A DNA stretch of 64,000 nt from the NCBI GenBank assembly GCA_947470805.1, contig CANIVU010000005.1, forward strand, positions 1 through 64,000, written 5' to 3'. The notes beneath the pieces are model-generated. The model saw nothing but the letters and a program-made list of their open reading frames with translations, had not been told where the DNA came from and searched no databases. Shown here one piece after another: positions 17,978 through 27,557 of the stretch. Position numbers and translations under genes: made by a program. Within the stretch, counting starts at the first letter, position 1, and the number at the start of each line of letters is the position of its first letter. Source of the DNA: Acidobacteriota bacterium (lineage in GTDB: Bacteria > Acidobacteriota > Terriglobia > Bryobacterales > Bryobacteraceae).

Positions 17978-18984
17978 TGATCGACCGCCTGAACAAGATG
18001 GCTGAGTTTCATTTTAGTCGCCAGCAGGGCAACAAATCCGGCAAGCCACAACGGCACCGTAATCACCACAAAAAGCAGATTCGCAAATCCCGCCGCCTGC
18101 CCCTTGTCCACGCCAAAGGAAACCGCCCCCAGCGCGGCCAGCAGTTGGAACGCGCCCACGTTCCCCGGCCCCTGTGGCGGGATCGAACCCAGCCGCAGAA
18201 TCACCAGAATCGTCGCGCAGGCCCCAATCGAAAGGTCCAGCCCATAGCCCAGCTGAATGAAGTAAATCGGCAAAGCCTGCAAAATCAAATACAGCAGACT
18301 GATCGCGAACGCCCGATAAAAGGACTGCGAACGCCCCATCAATTCCAACGCGTCCAGCAGATGAATCAACTTCGTCGGCAGCCACCGCTCCGCCAGCTTC
18401 CGACGCAGTACCGCAATCGATAGCAAAACCGAAATCACCAGCAGTACCGCCCCCAGAATCCGGCTCCCAATCACCAGAATCGTCGGCAGCTTCACAAACA
18501 GCGACGTGATAAAGAAACCGAGGATCAGCCAGATCCCATCAAACAACCGCTCAATCACCACGCTCGAAAGCACCACCGAAAACGGAATCCCGGACCACCG
18601 CGCCTGCAAAAAGGCGCGAATCAACTCGCCCGGCTTCGCCGGCAAAACCTCATTCGCGAACAGGCCGACATAGATCGCCTGGATCGTCCGCCGCACCGCC
18701 ATCGTTCCCACCGGCCGCAGCAGTACATTCCACCGCCACCCCTGCACACAATAAACAGCAATGTCGCTCGCCACCGCCGCCAAAACCAGATACCACGGCG
18801 TCTTCAAAATTCGCGGCAACTCTTCGTCCCAGTTTGTATGGCGCAGTACGATCACCATGCAAGCAATCGCCACGGTATACCCGAAGACCGGGATCACCCA
18901 TCGAGGGAAGCGGCGCTTCGGCTGGACTTCACTAGTGGTGGGGCTCAACCCTTTGATGATATCCCAGCGGCGATCCGGCGCCAC
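17974..18984 (-). CDS. flippase-like integral membrane protein (LPG synthase TM / UPF0104 family)
   Basis: A 336-residue protein with about eight hydrophobic helices, beginning WVIPVFGYTVAIACMVIVL. Family-typical segments are NEVLPAKPGELIRAFL (residues about 113-128) and SVVIERLFDGIWLILGFF, together with a Gly/Pro-rich loop, LRLGSIPPQGPGNVGAFQ. Family members (AglD/YbhN-like) are linked to lipid or polyprenyl-glycan transfer and translocation. The ATG start at 18984 overlaps the preceding ArsC-like gene by 40 bp. A TTG at 18946-18948 would give almost no overlap and is a fair alternative. It overlaps the following PIG-L gene by 4 bp, suggesting a shared envelope-glycan role. Confidence 0.85.
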   Translation of the reverse strand: MAPDRRWDIIKGLSPTTSEVQPKRRFPRWVIPVFGYTVAIACMVIVLRHTNWDEELPRILKTPWYLVLAAVASDIAVYCVQGWRWNVLLRPVGTMAVRRTIQAIYVGLFANEVLPAKPGELIRAFLQARWSGIPFSVVLSSVVIERLFDGIWLILGFFITSLFVKLPTILVIGSRILGAVLLVISVLLSIAVLRRKLAERWLPTKLIHLLDALELMGRSQSFYRAFAISLLYLILQALPIYFIQLGYGLDLSIGACATILVILRLGSIPPQGPGNVGAFQLLAALGAVSFGVDKGQAAGFANLLFVVITVPLWLAGFVALLATKMKLSHLVQAVDQ

Positions 18985-19310
18985 TGTGTCTCGTCATCGC
19001 CGACAGCCAGCCGTCCGCCGCCCCGCACCAGCGGCAACCGCAGTAGACCCGGCGTCTGCCCAATCTTCGACAGCAGTTCACCGTTCGGAACGCTCGCCCG
19101 CGCCCCCAACAGGCGCCCGTACTCTGCCCCCTCCGTGTCCACCAGTTCGGTCAATGAATACCCCGCCAGGAACCGCTGCATGTCCACCGCATCAATCGCC
19201 TTATAAGTCAAATCCACATAACGGACCGATCCATCACCGTCCCGAAAATACTCGCGCGCATCTTGCGTGGATGGAGAGTCATAGGTGCCGTATATAGTGA
19301 CCGTAGCCAT
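18945..19310 (-). CDS. ArsC/Spx-like thioredoxin-fold protein lacking the catalytic Cys (copy 2)
   Basis: A 121-residue protein with the ArsC/Spx layout. Its N-terminal strand and loop are VTIYGTYDSPSTQDAREYF, where family members carry Cys at the position of the first Ser. A following segment is RYVDLTYKAIDAVDMQRFL, and the C-terminal strand is LLRLPLVRGGGRLAVG, where the usual Arg of the RP motif is Leu. It is homologous to the next gene upstream (19322-19687). With the nucleophile and the arsenate/thiol-sensing Arg both gone, it cannot be a normal arsenate reductase. A binding or regulatory role is inferred. It is first-but-one in a tight operon leading to selA. Confidence 0.7.
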   Translation of the reverse strand: MATVTIYGTYDSPSTQDAREYFRDGDGSVRYVDLTYKAIDAVDMQRFLAGYSLTELVDTEGAEYGRLLGARASVPNGELLSKIGQTPGLLRLPLVRGGGRLAVGDDETQWRRIAAGISSKG

Positions 19311-19321
19311 AATTGGCTATC

Positions 19322-19687
19322 TTACCGTTTCGCCGCGGCCGCGGCGGCGATCTCCTTCCACCCCGCCTCATCGGCGCCCACCGCCAGCTTGTTCGCCCCG
19401 CGCACCAGCGGCAGCTTCAACAACTTCGGCTCCGCCTCAATCTTCTGGAGCATCGTCGCATCCGAATGCCGGATGTACTTCAGTCCCGCGTCTTCATACG
19501 CCTTTCCCGCCGTATCCAGCAACCCCGCCAGCGTGTACTTCTCAATAAAACGCTTGATCTCCCCCGCCGCCATCGGCTTCGTGTTCAGGTCGATGACCTG
19601 CAACGGAATCCGCCGTTCCTTGAAAAACCGCTCCGCCGCCCGCGTCGCGCTGGAGCTCTTCACACCGAAAATCTGCACAATCTGCAT
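19322..19687 (-). CDS. ArsC/Spx-like thioredoxin-fold protein lacking the catalytic Cys (copy 1)
   Basis: A 121-residue protein. The ATG at 19685-19687 is chosen because the family N-terminus begins there (MQIVQIFGVKSSSATRAAER); the frame is open far upstream on the antisense of another gene. The Cys expected in the CxxS-type loop is again Ser (VKSSSATRAA). The C-terminal strand LLKLPLVRGANKLAVGADE matches copy 2 closely. Only 11 bp separate the two genes. The products may form a heterodimer or act as Spx-like adaptors, but that is inference. Confidence 0.7.
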   Translation of the reverse strand: MQIVQIFGVKSSSATRAAERFFKERRIPLQVIDLNTKPMAAGEIKRFIEKYTLAGLLDTAGKAYEDAGLKYIRHSDATMLQKIEAEPKLLKLPLVRGANKLAVGADEAGWKEIAAAAAAKR

Positions 19688-19717
19688 CTCGTTTGATTGT
19701 GCCAAACTGAGTGTCTG

Positions 19718-20791
19718 ATGATCACCCGCCGGTCGCTTTTCCTCACCTCCGCCGCACTCGCCGCGCAGACCCCGCCCATGGAACTCGACTGGCACGACGC
19801 CCGCAAATTCACCGTCGAAGGCCTCGGATTCAAGGATCTCGCCTCCCCCTTCGACCGCCTTCCCTCCCGCGCCGAAGCCGTCGTCCGCAAAGCCGTCTGG
19901 GACCTCAGCCGCGACTCCGCCGGCGTCCTCGTCCGCTTCATGGCCAACACCACCGCCATCCACGCCCGCTGGTCGCTGCGCAGCAAAACCCTCGCCGGTC
20001 CCACCATGACCGCCGTCGGCCAAAGCGGCCTCGATCTCTACGCCCGCGCCGCCGCCGGCAAGTGGCGCTGGCGCGGCATCGGCCGCCCCACCAAGTTCCC
20101 CGAAAATACCGACGTCCTCGCCACCGGCATGCCCGCCGGTGACCGCGAGTACATGGTCTACCTCCCCCTGCGCAACGGCACGCTCTCGCTCGAAATCGGC
20201 GTCCCCAAAGGCGCGCGCATCGACAAAGGCCCCAACCGCGAAGCCGGCCGCAAACCCATCGTCTTCTACGGCACATCCATCACCCACGGCATCTCCGCCT
20301 CCCGCCCTGGCATGACCCACGTGGCCATCCTCGGCCGCCAGTTGAACCGCGAAGTCATCAACCTCGGCTTCTCCGGCAACGGCAAAATGGAGCCCGAAGT
20401 CACCCAGTTCGTCGCCGAACTCGATGCCTCCGTCTACGTCCTCGATTGCCTCCCCAACATGACGGCCAAGGAGATCCACGAGCGTGCCGAAATCTGCGTG
20501 AAGACCCTCCGCAAGGCCCGCCCCAACGTGCCCATTCTCCTCGTCGAAGACCGCAACTACGCCGACAACTTCCTCAACCCCGCCCGCAAAGAGCGCAACG
20601 AATCGGACCACGAAGCCATGCGCGCCGTCTACGCCAAGCTGCTCAAAGAAAAGGTGCCCGGCCTCTACTACCTGAAAGCCGATGATCTCCTAGGCGACGA
20701 CGGCGAAGCCACCATCGACGGCTCCCACCCCACCGACCTCGGCTTCACTCGCCAGGCTGCCGCGTTCGCCCGGATTCTGAAGGGACTGTAG
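19718..20791 (+). CDS. SGNH/GDSL-family hydrolase, exported
   Basis: About 357 residues from ATG 19718 (MITRRSLFLTSAALAAQ, a Tat-like leader). An N-terminal beta domain is followed by the SGNH catalytic domain. Block I is VFYGTSITHG, with the Ser nucleophile in GTSIT. Block II Gly is in NLGFSGNGKME, the Asn segment is LPNMTAKE, and the catalytic Asp-His block is DGSHPTDLGF near the C-terminus. It probably acts as an esterase or deacetylase on carbohydrate or lipid substrates in the periplasm. It is divergent from the ArsC-like gene, with 30 bp between starts. Its last 100 bases are repeated in decayed form downstream (see 20688-21030). Confidence 0.85.
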   Translation: MITRRSLFLTSAALAAQTPPMELDWHDARKFTVEGLGFKDLASPFDRLPSRAEAVVRKAVWDLSRDSAGVLVRFMANTTAIHARWSLRSKTLAGPTMTAVGQSGLDLYARAAAGKWRWRGIGRPTKFPENTDVLATGMPAGDREYMVYLPLRNGTLSLEIGVPKGARIDKGPNREAGRKPIVFYGTSITHGISASRPGMTHVAILGRQLNREVINLGFSGNGKMEPEVTQFVAELDASVYVLDCLPNMTAKEIHERAEICVKTLRKARPNVPILLVEDRNYADNFLNPARKERNESDHEAMRAVYAKLLKEKVPGLYYLKADDLLGDDGEATIDGSHPTDLGFTRQAAAFARILKGL

Positions 20792-21030
20792 ACGCGCGCA
20801 GAAACTCCGCGTACCCAGCCTCGTCCATCTCGCTCGCCGCCAACGCCAGAAAGCCGTCGACCTCGTAGGCGACACCGGCGGAGCCACGATCGACGGCTCC
20901 CACCCTACCGGCTTAGGCTTCACTCCCCAGGCAGCCCCGTCTGCACGGATACCGAAGGGACCGCAGCCGCGCGCAGACCCCCCACGTACCCGCCTCGTTC
21001 ATCTCACCCGCCGCCAACGCCAAAAGCCAC
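20688..21030 (+). repeat. decayed 175-bp tandem duplication of the SGNH gene 3' end
   Basis: Copy 1 (about 20688-20855) is the last third-hundred bases of the SGNH gene plus about 60 bp of flank. Copy 2 (about 20863-21030) repeats it at an offset of 174-175 bp with scattered substitutions. Matching landmarks are ATCGACGGCTCCCACCC at 20714 and its counterpart at 20889, and GCCGCCAACGCCA in both flanks. Copy 2 still reads ATIDGSHPTGLGFTPQAA in one frame, so it carried the catalytic Asp-His block when it formed. It has no start codon and is non-functional. The rest of the 20792-21078 gap holds no gene I can support. Confidence 0.8.
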
Positions 21031-21078
21031 CGTTCGCGGCCTTATTCCCCCCCTCCCCCGAAGGGACGACAGAATCAG

Positions 21079-21306
21079 CTACTTCGCCAGCGCCTTCAGC
21101 GTCTCGTGGTACCGGTTGGCAAGATCTTCCGCCACCGCCATCACATCCTTTCGCTCAGGTGCCACGAGCGAAATAGACACCGTGCCATTCGGCCCATTAC
21201 TGGCATACAGCGTTTGCCCTTCGCGAAGTTGAAGGCGCTCGACAACGTCCGGCGGCAAAATCACCCCAAGAGAATCACCAATCTTCTGAATCTTGAGTTC
21301 AGCCAT
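21079..21306 (-). CDS. AbrB/MazE-type antitoxin-like DNA-binding protein, orphan
   Basis: A 75-residue protein from the ATG at 21304-21306. The swapped-hairpin SpoVT/AbrB domain reads IQKIGDSLGVILPPDVVERLQL and EGQTLYASNG. The C-terminal tail VMAVAEDLANRYHETLKALAK resembles the toxin-binding tail of MazE-like antitoxins paired with Doc- or MazF-type toxins. No toxin gene follows: the 287 bp downstream hold only a decayed duplication. It is divergent from the DUF1592 gene 62 bp away, so it could also act as a plain regulator. Confidence 0.75.
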   Translation of the reverse strand: MAELKIQKIGDSLGVILPPDVVERLQLREGQTLYASNGPNGTVSISLVAPERKDVMAVAEDLANRYHETLKALAK

Positions 21307-21368
21307 ACAAAACTCCAATCTACTCTCCCCAATTTGCACCACCTCCCCCAACGCTATAAAGTCATTGT

Positions 21369-23672
21369 GTGAAGCCCCACCTGCTCCTCGCCTGCGCACT
21401 CCCCCTCCTCGCCGCCCCCGACGAGTTCACAACCAAAATCCGCCCCGTCCTCACCGAAAATTGCGCCCAGTGTCACAACCCCGCCAACCCCCGCAATCGC
21501 ATCGATTTCCTCAAGTCCGACTCCCCCACCGACATCGAAACCCGCCGCACCCTCTGGCGTGACGTCGCCACCCAACTCCGCAACCGCACCATGCCCCCCG
21601 GCGCCTCCAAAATAGCCGAATCCGACCGCATGCTCGTCGCCAACTGGATCGACGATCGCCTCCGCACCACCGGCTGCACCACCGGCGATTACGCCGGCTA
21701 CGTCGCCTCCCGCCGCCTCAATCGCCGCGAGTGGAAAAACACCATCCGCGACCTCTTCGGCCTCGACGTCGTCGCCCCCGATCTCTTCCCCGCCGACGAA
21801 GCCGGTGGCGCCGGTTTCGACACCAATGGCGAAACCCTCTACGTCCCCCCCATGATGCTTGAACGCTACATGGAAGCTGCCACCCACGTGCTCGACCGTA
21901 TCGTCGTCACCCCGCCCTACAACAAGGTCGTCCTCTCCCACGAGATGAACCCCACCACCCCGCCCCCCACCGGCATCAAACCTTCGCGCTTCTTGAACCC
22001 TGGCGAAGAACTCACCGCCACCGCCAACGTCTTCGCCGAAGGCCAATACACCCTCCGCGTCTCCGTCGAACGACCCAAGCTCACCCCTTTCACCGTAGAA
22101 GTCAAAGCCGACGGCGTTTCCGTCGGCAAACTCGCCTACGCCCGCGACTCCGGCGGCGGCGCCACCGCCCGCCTCGCCACCGTCACCTTCGGCCGCGGCC
22201 CCCACACCATCACCGTCGTCAACGGCACCGAACGCATCGAATTCTACAGCCTCACCGTCGACCAGAAACCTGCCGACGTCACCAGCGAACGCCGCGCCCT
22301 CCACTACCGCCTCTTCGGCATCGAAGCCGGCCAATCCCCCGTCGATAAACGTGCCGCCGCCCGCCGCCTCCTCACCCGCCTCCTCCCCCGTGCCTACCGC
22401 GGCCCCGCCACCCCCGCCGAAATCGATCGCCTCATGTCCCTCTACGATCGCGGTGCCCGCCGTGGCGAACCCTTCGAAGAAAACGTCAAACTCGCCCTCA
22501 AAGCCGTCCTCGTCTCCCCCCGCTTCCTCTTCCGCGTCGAGGACAACGATCCCAAACCCGGCATCCGCCCCGTCGGCCACTACGAAATGGCCTCCCGCCT
22601 CTCGTACTTCCTCTGGTCCACCATGCCCGACGACGAGCTCCTCAACCTCGCCGCGCAAGGCAAACTCCAGGACCCCGCCGTCCTCACCGCCCAAGTCGAC
22701 CGCATGCTCGACGATCCCCGCTCCCGCGTCTTCGCCAATGGCTTCATGGGCCAGTGGCTCGGCACGCAGGAAATCGGTGGCCGCGCCGTCCCCCTCCTCA
22801 CCGAACTCCAGCACTTCTACACCCCCGAAGGCGCCGCCGACCTCCGCGAACAGCCCGAACTCTTCTTCCACCACATCCTCACCACCAACAAAAGCCTCCT
22901 CGATCTCCTAACCGCCAAATACACTTTCTTAACCGAACGCCTCGTCAAATACTACGAACTCGAAGGCAAAGTGAAACTCCCGCCCGGCCCCGGTTTCCAC
23001 CTGGTCGAATGGCCCGACGATCGCCGCGCCGGCGTCCTCGGCTTCGCCTCCGTCCTCGCCATGACGTCCCACTACAAACAGGCCAGCCCCGTCCTCCGCG
23101 GCGCCTGGGTACTCGAAACCCTCCTCGGCACCCCCGTCCCCCCGCCCCCCGCCGACGTCCCCCCGCTCGAAGCCGCCGCCAAAGGCGCTGCGAAGAAAAT
23201 GACCGTCCGCGCCATGCTCGCCAAGCACCGCGAAAGCACAACGTGCTCGGCCTGCCACAACCTCATGGACCCCATCGGCCTCGGCCTCGAAAACTTCGAT
23301 TGGATGGGCCGCTGGCGCGACAAGGACGACGACGGCTCCCCCGTCGACGCCACCGGCGCTCTCCCCTCCGGCGAAAAGTTCAACGGCCCCGTCGAACTCC
23401 GCAACGTCCTGCTCAAGCGCAAGGAAGAGTTCGCCCGCCAGGTCACGTCCAAGCTCCTCGGCTACGCCCTCGGCCGCGGCCTCCACGATGGCGACCAGTG
23501 CACCGTCCAAAAACTCATGGACACCATGGCGAAAAACGGCTACCAAACAAGGGGTCTCGTTCGCGATATCGTAATGAGTACGCCGTTCCGCAATACCCAG
23601 GCCGACGCGGCGGTCAGCGAGAGCCATGCGCCCGCCAAAAGGGCTCCGCGGCGTTTATTAGGAACCAAGTGA
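21369..23672 (+). CDS. DUF1592-family exported protein (DUF1587/1592/1588/1585 type)
   Basis: A 767-residue protein starting at GTG 21369 with a Sec leader (MKPHLLLACALPLLAAPDEF). An N-terminal cytochrome-like segment has CAQCHNPANP. DUF1587 follows (YVASRRLNRREWKNTIRDLF), then a carbohydrate-binding-like insert, DUF1592 (MASRLSYFLWSTMPDDELL, about residues 405-423), DUF1588 (CSACHNLMDPIGLGLENFD) and DUF1585 at the C-terminus (QVTSKLLGYALGRGL). Two CXXCH motifs are present. The family is probably involved in oxidative or cofactor-linked steps outside the cytoplasm; the substrate is unknown. It is followed after 5 bp by a DUF1552 gene, its usual partner. Confidence 0.9.
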   Translation: MKPHLLLACALPLLAAPDEFTTKIRPVLTENCAQCHNPANPRNRIDFLKSDSPTDIETRRTLWRDVATQLRNRTMPPGASKIAESDRMLVANWIDDRLRTTGCTTGDYAGYVASRRLNRREWKNTIRDLFGLDVVAPDLFPADEAGGAGFDTNGETLYVPPMMLERYMEAATHVLDRIVVTPPYNKVVLSHEMNPTTPPPTGIKPSRFLNPGEELTATANVFAEGQYTLRVSVERPKLTPFTVEVKADGVSVGKLAYARDSGGGATARLATVTFGRGPHTITVVNGTERIEFYSLTVDQKPADVTSERRALHYRLFGIEAGQSPVDKRAAARRLLTRLLPRAYRGPATPAEIDRLMSLYDRGARRGEPFEENVKLALKAVLVSPRFLFRVEDNDPKPGIRPVGHYEMASRLSYFLWSTMPDDELLNLAAQGKLQDPAVLTAQVDRMLDDPRSRVFANGFMGQWLGTQEIGGRAVPLLTELQHFYTPEGAADLREQPELFFHHILTTNKSLLDLLTAKYTFLTERLVKYYELEGKVKLPPGPGFHLVEWPDDRRAGVLGFASVLAMTSHYKQASPVLRGAWVLETLLGTPVPPPPADVPPLEAAAKGAAKKMTVRAMLAKHRESTTCSACHNLMDPIGLGLENFDWMGRWRDKDDDGSPVDATGALPSGEKFNGPVELRNVLLKRKEEFARQVTSKLLGYALGRGLHDGDQCTVQKLMDTMAKNGYQTRGLVRDIVMSTPFRNTQADAAVSESHAPAKRAPRRLLGTK

Positions 23673-23677
23673 GGTCC

Positions 23678-25042
23678 ATGATGTTGACACGACGGAATAT
23701 TCTGCGCGGCCTTGGCGTGACCATGGCGACTCCCTGGCTCGAGTCCGGCGTCTTCGGCGCCACCGGCGTCGAACGCCTCTCCGCCCCGCCCCTCCGCCTC
23801 GCCTGCCTCTTCATGCCCAACGGCGTTCGCCCCGAACACTGGACCCCCGAAGGCGACGCCGAATCGTACGAGATCACCCCCCACCTGAAGCCCCTCGAAG
23901 GCCTCCGTGGCGATTTCATGCTGCTCGAAAATCTCTGGAACAAAAACACCGTCGGCCGCAACGGCCACTGGCCCAAAGTTCCCGCGTGGCTCTCCGGCGG
24001 TTTCGTTGAACGAACCACCGGCGGCGACCTCGATTCCGGCGGCACCACCGTCGATCAAATCCTCGCCCAGCGCATCGGACACCAGACCCCTCTGCCATCG
24101 TTTGAACTCGGCTGCGACGCGCCCCGCACCGGCATCGACACTGCCGGCGGCGGCTTCCCCCGCGCCCTCGGTTCCTTCCTCAGCTGGGCCGATCCCAAGA
24201 CCCCCGTTCCCAAAGAAATCGTTCCCCAACTCGCCTTCGACCGTCTCTTCCGCAACAAGCGCTCCCCCGTCGTCTCCAGCGTCAATCCCCAGTCTCCCGA
24301 ACTGCTCGATTCCCTCCAACGCGACGACACCTCCGTCCTCGACGTCGTCCTCGAACAGGCTCGCTCCCTCCGCGCCAAAGGCAGCAAAGGCGACCAGGCC
24401 CGCCTCGACGAATACTTCGAATCCGTGCGCTCCGTCGAACGCCGCCTCGAAGCCTCCATGAAGCCCCAAAAGCGCTGGATCAACGAAGGCAAATTCCCGC
24501 TCGACCGTCCCGTCGCCGGCATCCCCGCCAGCCACCTTGAACACGTCCGCCTCATGCTCGACATCATGGTCCTGGCCTTCTGGACGGACTCCACGCGTGT
24601 CGCCACATTCATGATGGGCGACGCCCAATCCGGTCACGACTACTCCTTCCTCCCCGGCGTCAAAGGCAACTTCCACGGCCTCTCGCACCACCGCGACATC
24701 CCCGAAACCCGCGCCCAATACGAAGCCATCATCAACTGGCACACCGAACAACTCGCCTACCTGCTCACCAAAATGAAAGGGCTCAATGAAGGCGACGGCT
24801 CCCTCCTCGATCACTCCATGGTCCTGTTCGGCTCGTCTCTGAAATGCGGCAACCGCCACATCGAAGAAAACCTGCCACTCCTCCTCGCCGGCCGCGGCAA
24901 CGGCACTCTCCGCCCCGGCCGCCGCGTGCGCTTCGAAAAGAAGACCCCGTTCTGCAACCTCCACCTCGCACTCATGAAGCGCATGGGTGTGAAAGAAGAG
25001 TCCTTCGGCGATAGCACCGGAGTAGCGCTAGGCCTGGCCTAG
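23678..25042 (+). CDS. DUF1552 domain protein, Tat-exported
   Basis: A 454-residue protein from ATG 23678. The Tat leader is MMLTRRNILRGLGVTMATPW. The DUF1552 core includes RLACLFMPNGVRPEHWTPEG, TTVDQILAQRIGHQTPLPSF, LDEYFESVRSVERRLE and LDHSMVLFGSSLKCGNRH. Like DUF1501, it has a sulfatase/phosphatase-like character but no established reaction. The DUF1592-DUF1552 order with a 5-bp gap mirrors the DUF1549/DUF1553-DUF1501 pairs elsewhere in the window. Confidence 0.9.
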   Translation: MMLTRRNILRGLGVTMATPWLESGVFGATGVERLSAPPLRLACLFMPNGVRPEHWTPEGDAESYEITPHLKPLEGLRGDFMLLENLWNKNTVGRNGHWPKVPAWLSGGFVERTTGGDLDSGGTTVDQILAQRIGHQTPLPSFELGCDAPRTGIDTAGGGFPRALGSFLSWADPKTPVPKEIVPQLAFDRLFRNKRSPVVSSVNPQSPELLDSLQRDDTSVLDVVLEQARSLRAKGSKGDQARLDEYFESVRSVERRLEASMKPQKRWINEGKFPLDRPVAGIPASHLEHVRLMLDIMVLAFWTDSTRVATFMMGDAQSGHDYSFLPGVKGNFHGLSHHRDIPETRAQYEAIINWHTEQLAYLLTKMKGLNEGDGSLLDHSMVLFGSSLKCGNRHIEENLPLLLAGRGNGTLRPGRRVRFEKKTPFCNLHLALMKRMGVKEESFGDSTGVALGLA

Positions 25043-25046
25043 CAGC

Positions 25047-25784
25047 GTGTCCAAACTCTCGCTCATCTCCCGGTGGTTCCTCCGCCCCGGCTGCGAAGCG
25101 GCCGCGCTTGCCGCCGTCGAACAACTCGCCGCCGCCGTCCAGGCCCACGAACCCGGCACGCTCACCTACTACGTCCATACCCCGGACACCCGCCTCCAAT
25201 CCCTCCCCCCGGCCGACCCCCATTCGCTCCTCTTCTTCGAGGAATACCGCGACCCCGCCGCCTTCCACGCCCACGTCACCGGCCCCCTCTTCACCGCCTT
25301 CGTTCACGATCACGGCCACCTCTTCGTCGCCGCCAACGGCAAGCCCTTCACCTTCGTCGAATTCCTAACCCGCCGCGCCGGCTTCACCCGCACCGAACCC
25401 CAAGCCGCCGTTTCCAACGCCCACCCCGCCGTCATGTTCGAAATCATCGCCAACGATCAGGCCAATCTGAAGACGTTCTATCAAACCGTCTTCTACTGGA
25501 ACTACACCATCGGCACCGGCGATTTCGCCTGCGTCAAATTCCCCGTCCAAACCCTCCCCCTCCTCGGCGGCATCGGCCAGGCCAATCCGCAAATCCCCGG
25601 CTTCGACCCCGGCCACAACTTCTATCTCCTCGTCGACGATCTCCAATCCACCATCGATGCCGCCCTCGCCGCCGGCGCCTCCAAGCTGGCCGACCCCGCC
25701 GACATCGACGGCTACCACTTCGCCATGATCAAGGATCCCGAAGGCAACCCCATCGGCCTCATCCAACCCTTCACCGCCAACTAG
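25047..25784 (+). CDS. ABM-domain/VOC-domain fusion protein
   Basis: A 245-residue cytosolic protein starting at GTG 25047. Residues about 1-95 resemble an antibiotic-biosynthesis-monooxygenase (ABM) ferredoxin-like domain (FLRPGCEAAALAAVEQLAAA and SLLFFEEYRDPAAFHAHV). Residues about 125-245 resemble a VOC/glyoxalase domain (PAVMFEIIANDQANLKTFYQ, FYLLVDDLQSTIDAALAAG, FAMIKDPEGNPIGLIQP). Both modules bind small molecules, and the fusion suggests one substrate handled by two half-sites. The gene begins 4 bp after DUF1552 and 12 bp before the SnoaL-like gene, so it is probably co-transcribed. Confidence 0.75.
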   Translation: MSKLSLISRWFLRPGCEAAALAAVEQLAAAVQAHEPGTLTYYVHTPDTRLQSLPPADPHSLLFFEEYRDPAAFHAHVTGPLFTAFVHDHGHLFVAANGKPFTFVEFLTRRAGFTRTEPQAAVSNAHPAVMFEIIANDQANLKTFYQTVFYWNYTIGTGDFACVKFPVQTLPLLGGIGQANPQIPGFDPGHNFYLLVDDLQSTIDAALAAGASKLADPADIDGYHFAMIKDPEGNPIGLIQPFTAN

Positions 25785-25796
25785 GAACCAACTCAC

Positions 25797-26162
25797 ATGC
25801 CCACCCAGGAAGTCGCCAACCAACTCGTCTCTCTATGCCGCGAAGGCAAATTCGTGGATGCCATCCACTCCCTCTACTCCCCCGAAATCGTCAGCGTCGA
25901 AGCCACCGCCATGCCCGGCGGCTCCCGCGAAGCGGCGGGCCTCGAAGCCATCCTCGGCAAAGCCAACTGGTGGCAGGAAAATCACGAAGTCCACGGCTCG
26001 TCTATCGAAGACCCCTTGGTCTCCACCGCCCACTTCTGCGTGCGCTTCACCATAGACGTTACTTTCAAACCCACCGGCCGCCGCCACACCATGGACGAAC
26101 TCGCCGTCTATCAGGTCAAGGACGGCAAGATCATCCGCGAAGAGTTCTTCTACAGCGTCTAA
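25797..26162 (+). CDS. SnoaL/NTF2-like protein
   Basis: A 121-residue protein with the SnoaL-like pattern: an N-terminal helix, LYSPEIVSVEATAMPGG, then KANWWQENHEVHG, HFCVRFTIDVTFKPTGRRH and the final strands LAVYQVKDGKIIREEFFY. The cone-shaped NTF2 fold serves many isomerases, hydrolases and binding proteins, and no specific reaction can be assigned. It is the last gene before a strong bidirectional terminator. Confidence 0.8.
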   Translation: MPTQEVANQLVSLCREGKFVDAIHSLYSPEIVSVEATAMPGGSREAAGLEAILGKANWWQENHEVHGSSIEDPLVSTAHFCVRFTIDVTFKPTGRRHTMDELAVYQVKDGKIIREEFFYSV

Positions 26163-26165
26163 AAC

Positions 26166-26201
26166 GGCAAAAGCCCGGTCCGCCAGGACCGGGCTTTTGC
26201 C
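26166..26201. terminator. bidirectional terminator between convergent genes
   Basis: A 16-bp perfect stem, GGCAAAAGCCCGGTCC (26166-26181) with GGACCGGGCTTTTGCC (26186-26201), across a four-base loop. The T-rich/A-rich arm lets it work for both the SnoaL-like gene (+) and the oxidoreductase gene (-). Confidence 0.9.
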
Positions 26202-26219
26202 AAAACAACGAACGCGAAA

Positions 26220-27515
<1,296 letters not shown>

Positions 27516-27557
27516 GGGACTCCTCAAGCGCGGCTGTCGCAGCCGCTGCTGTTGGAA

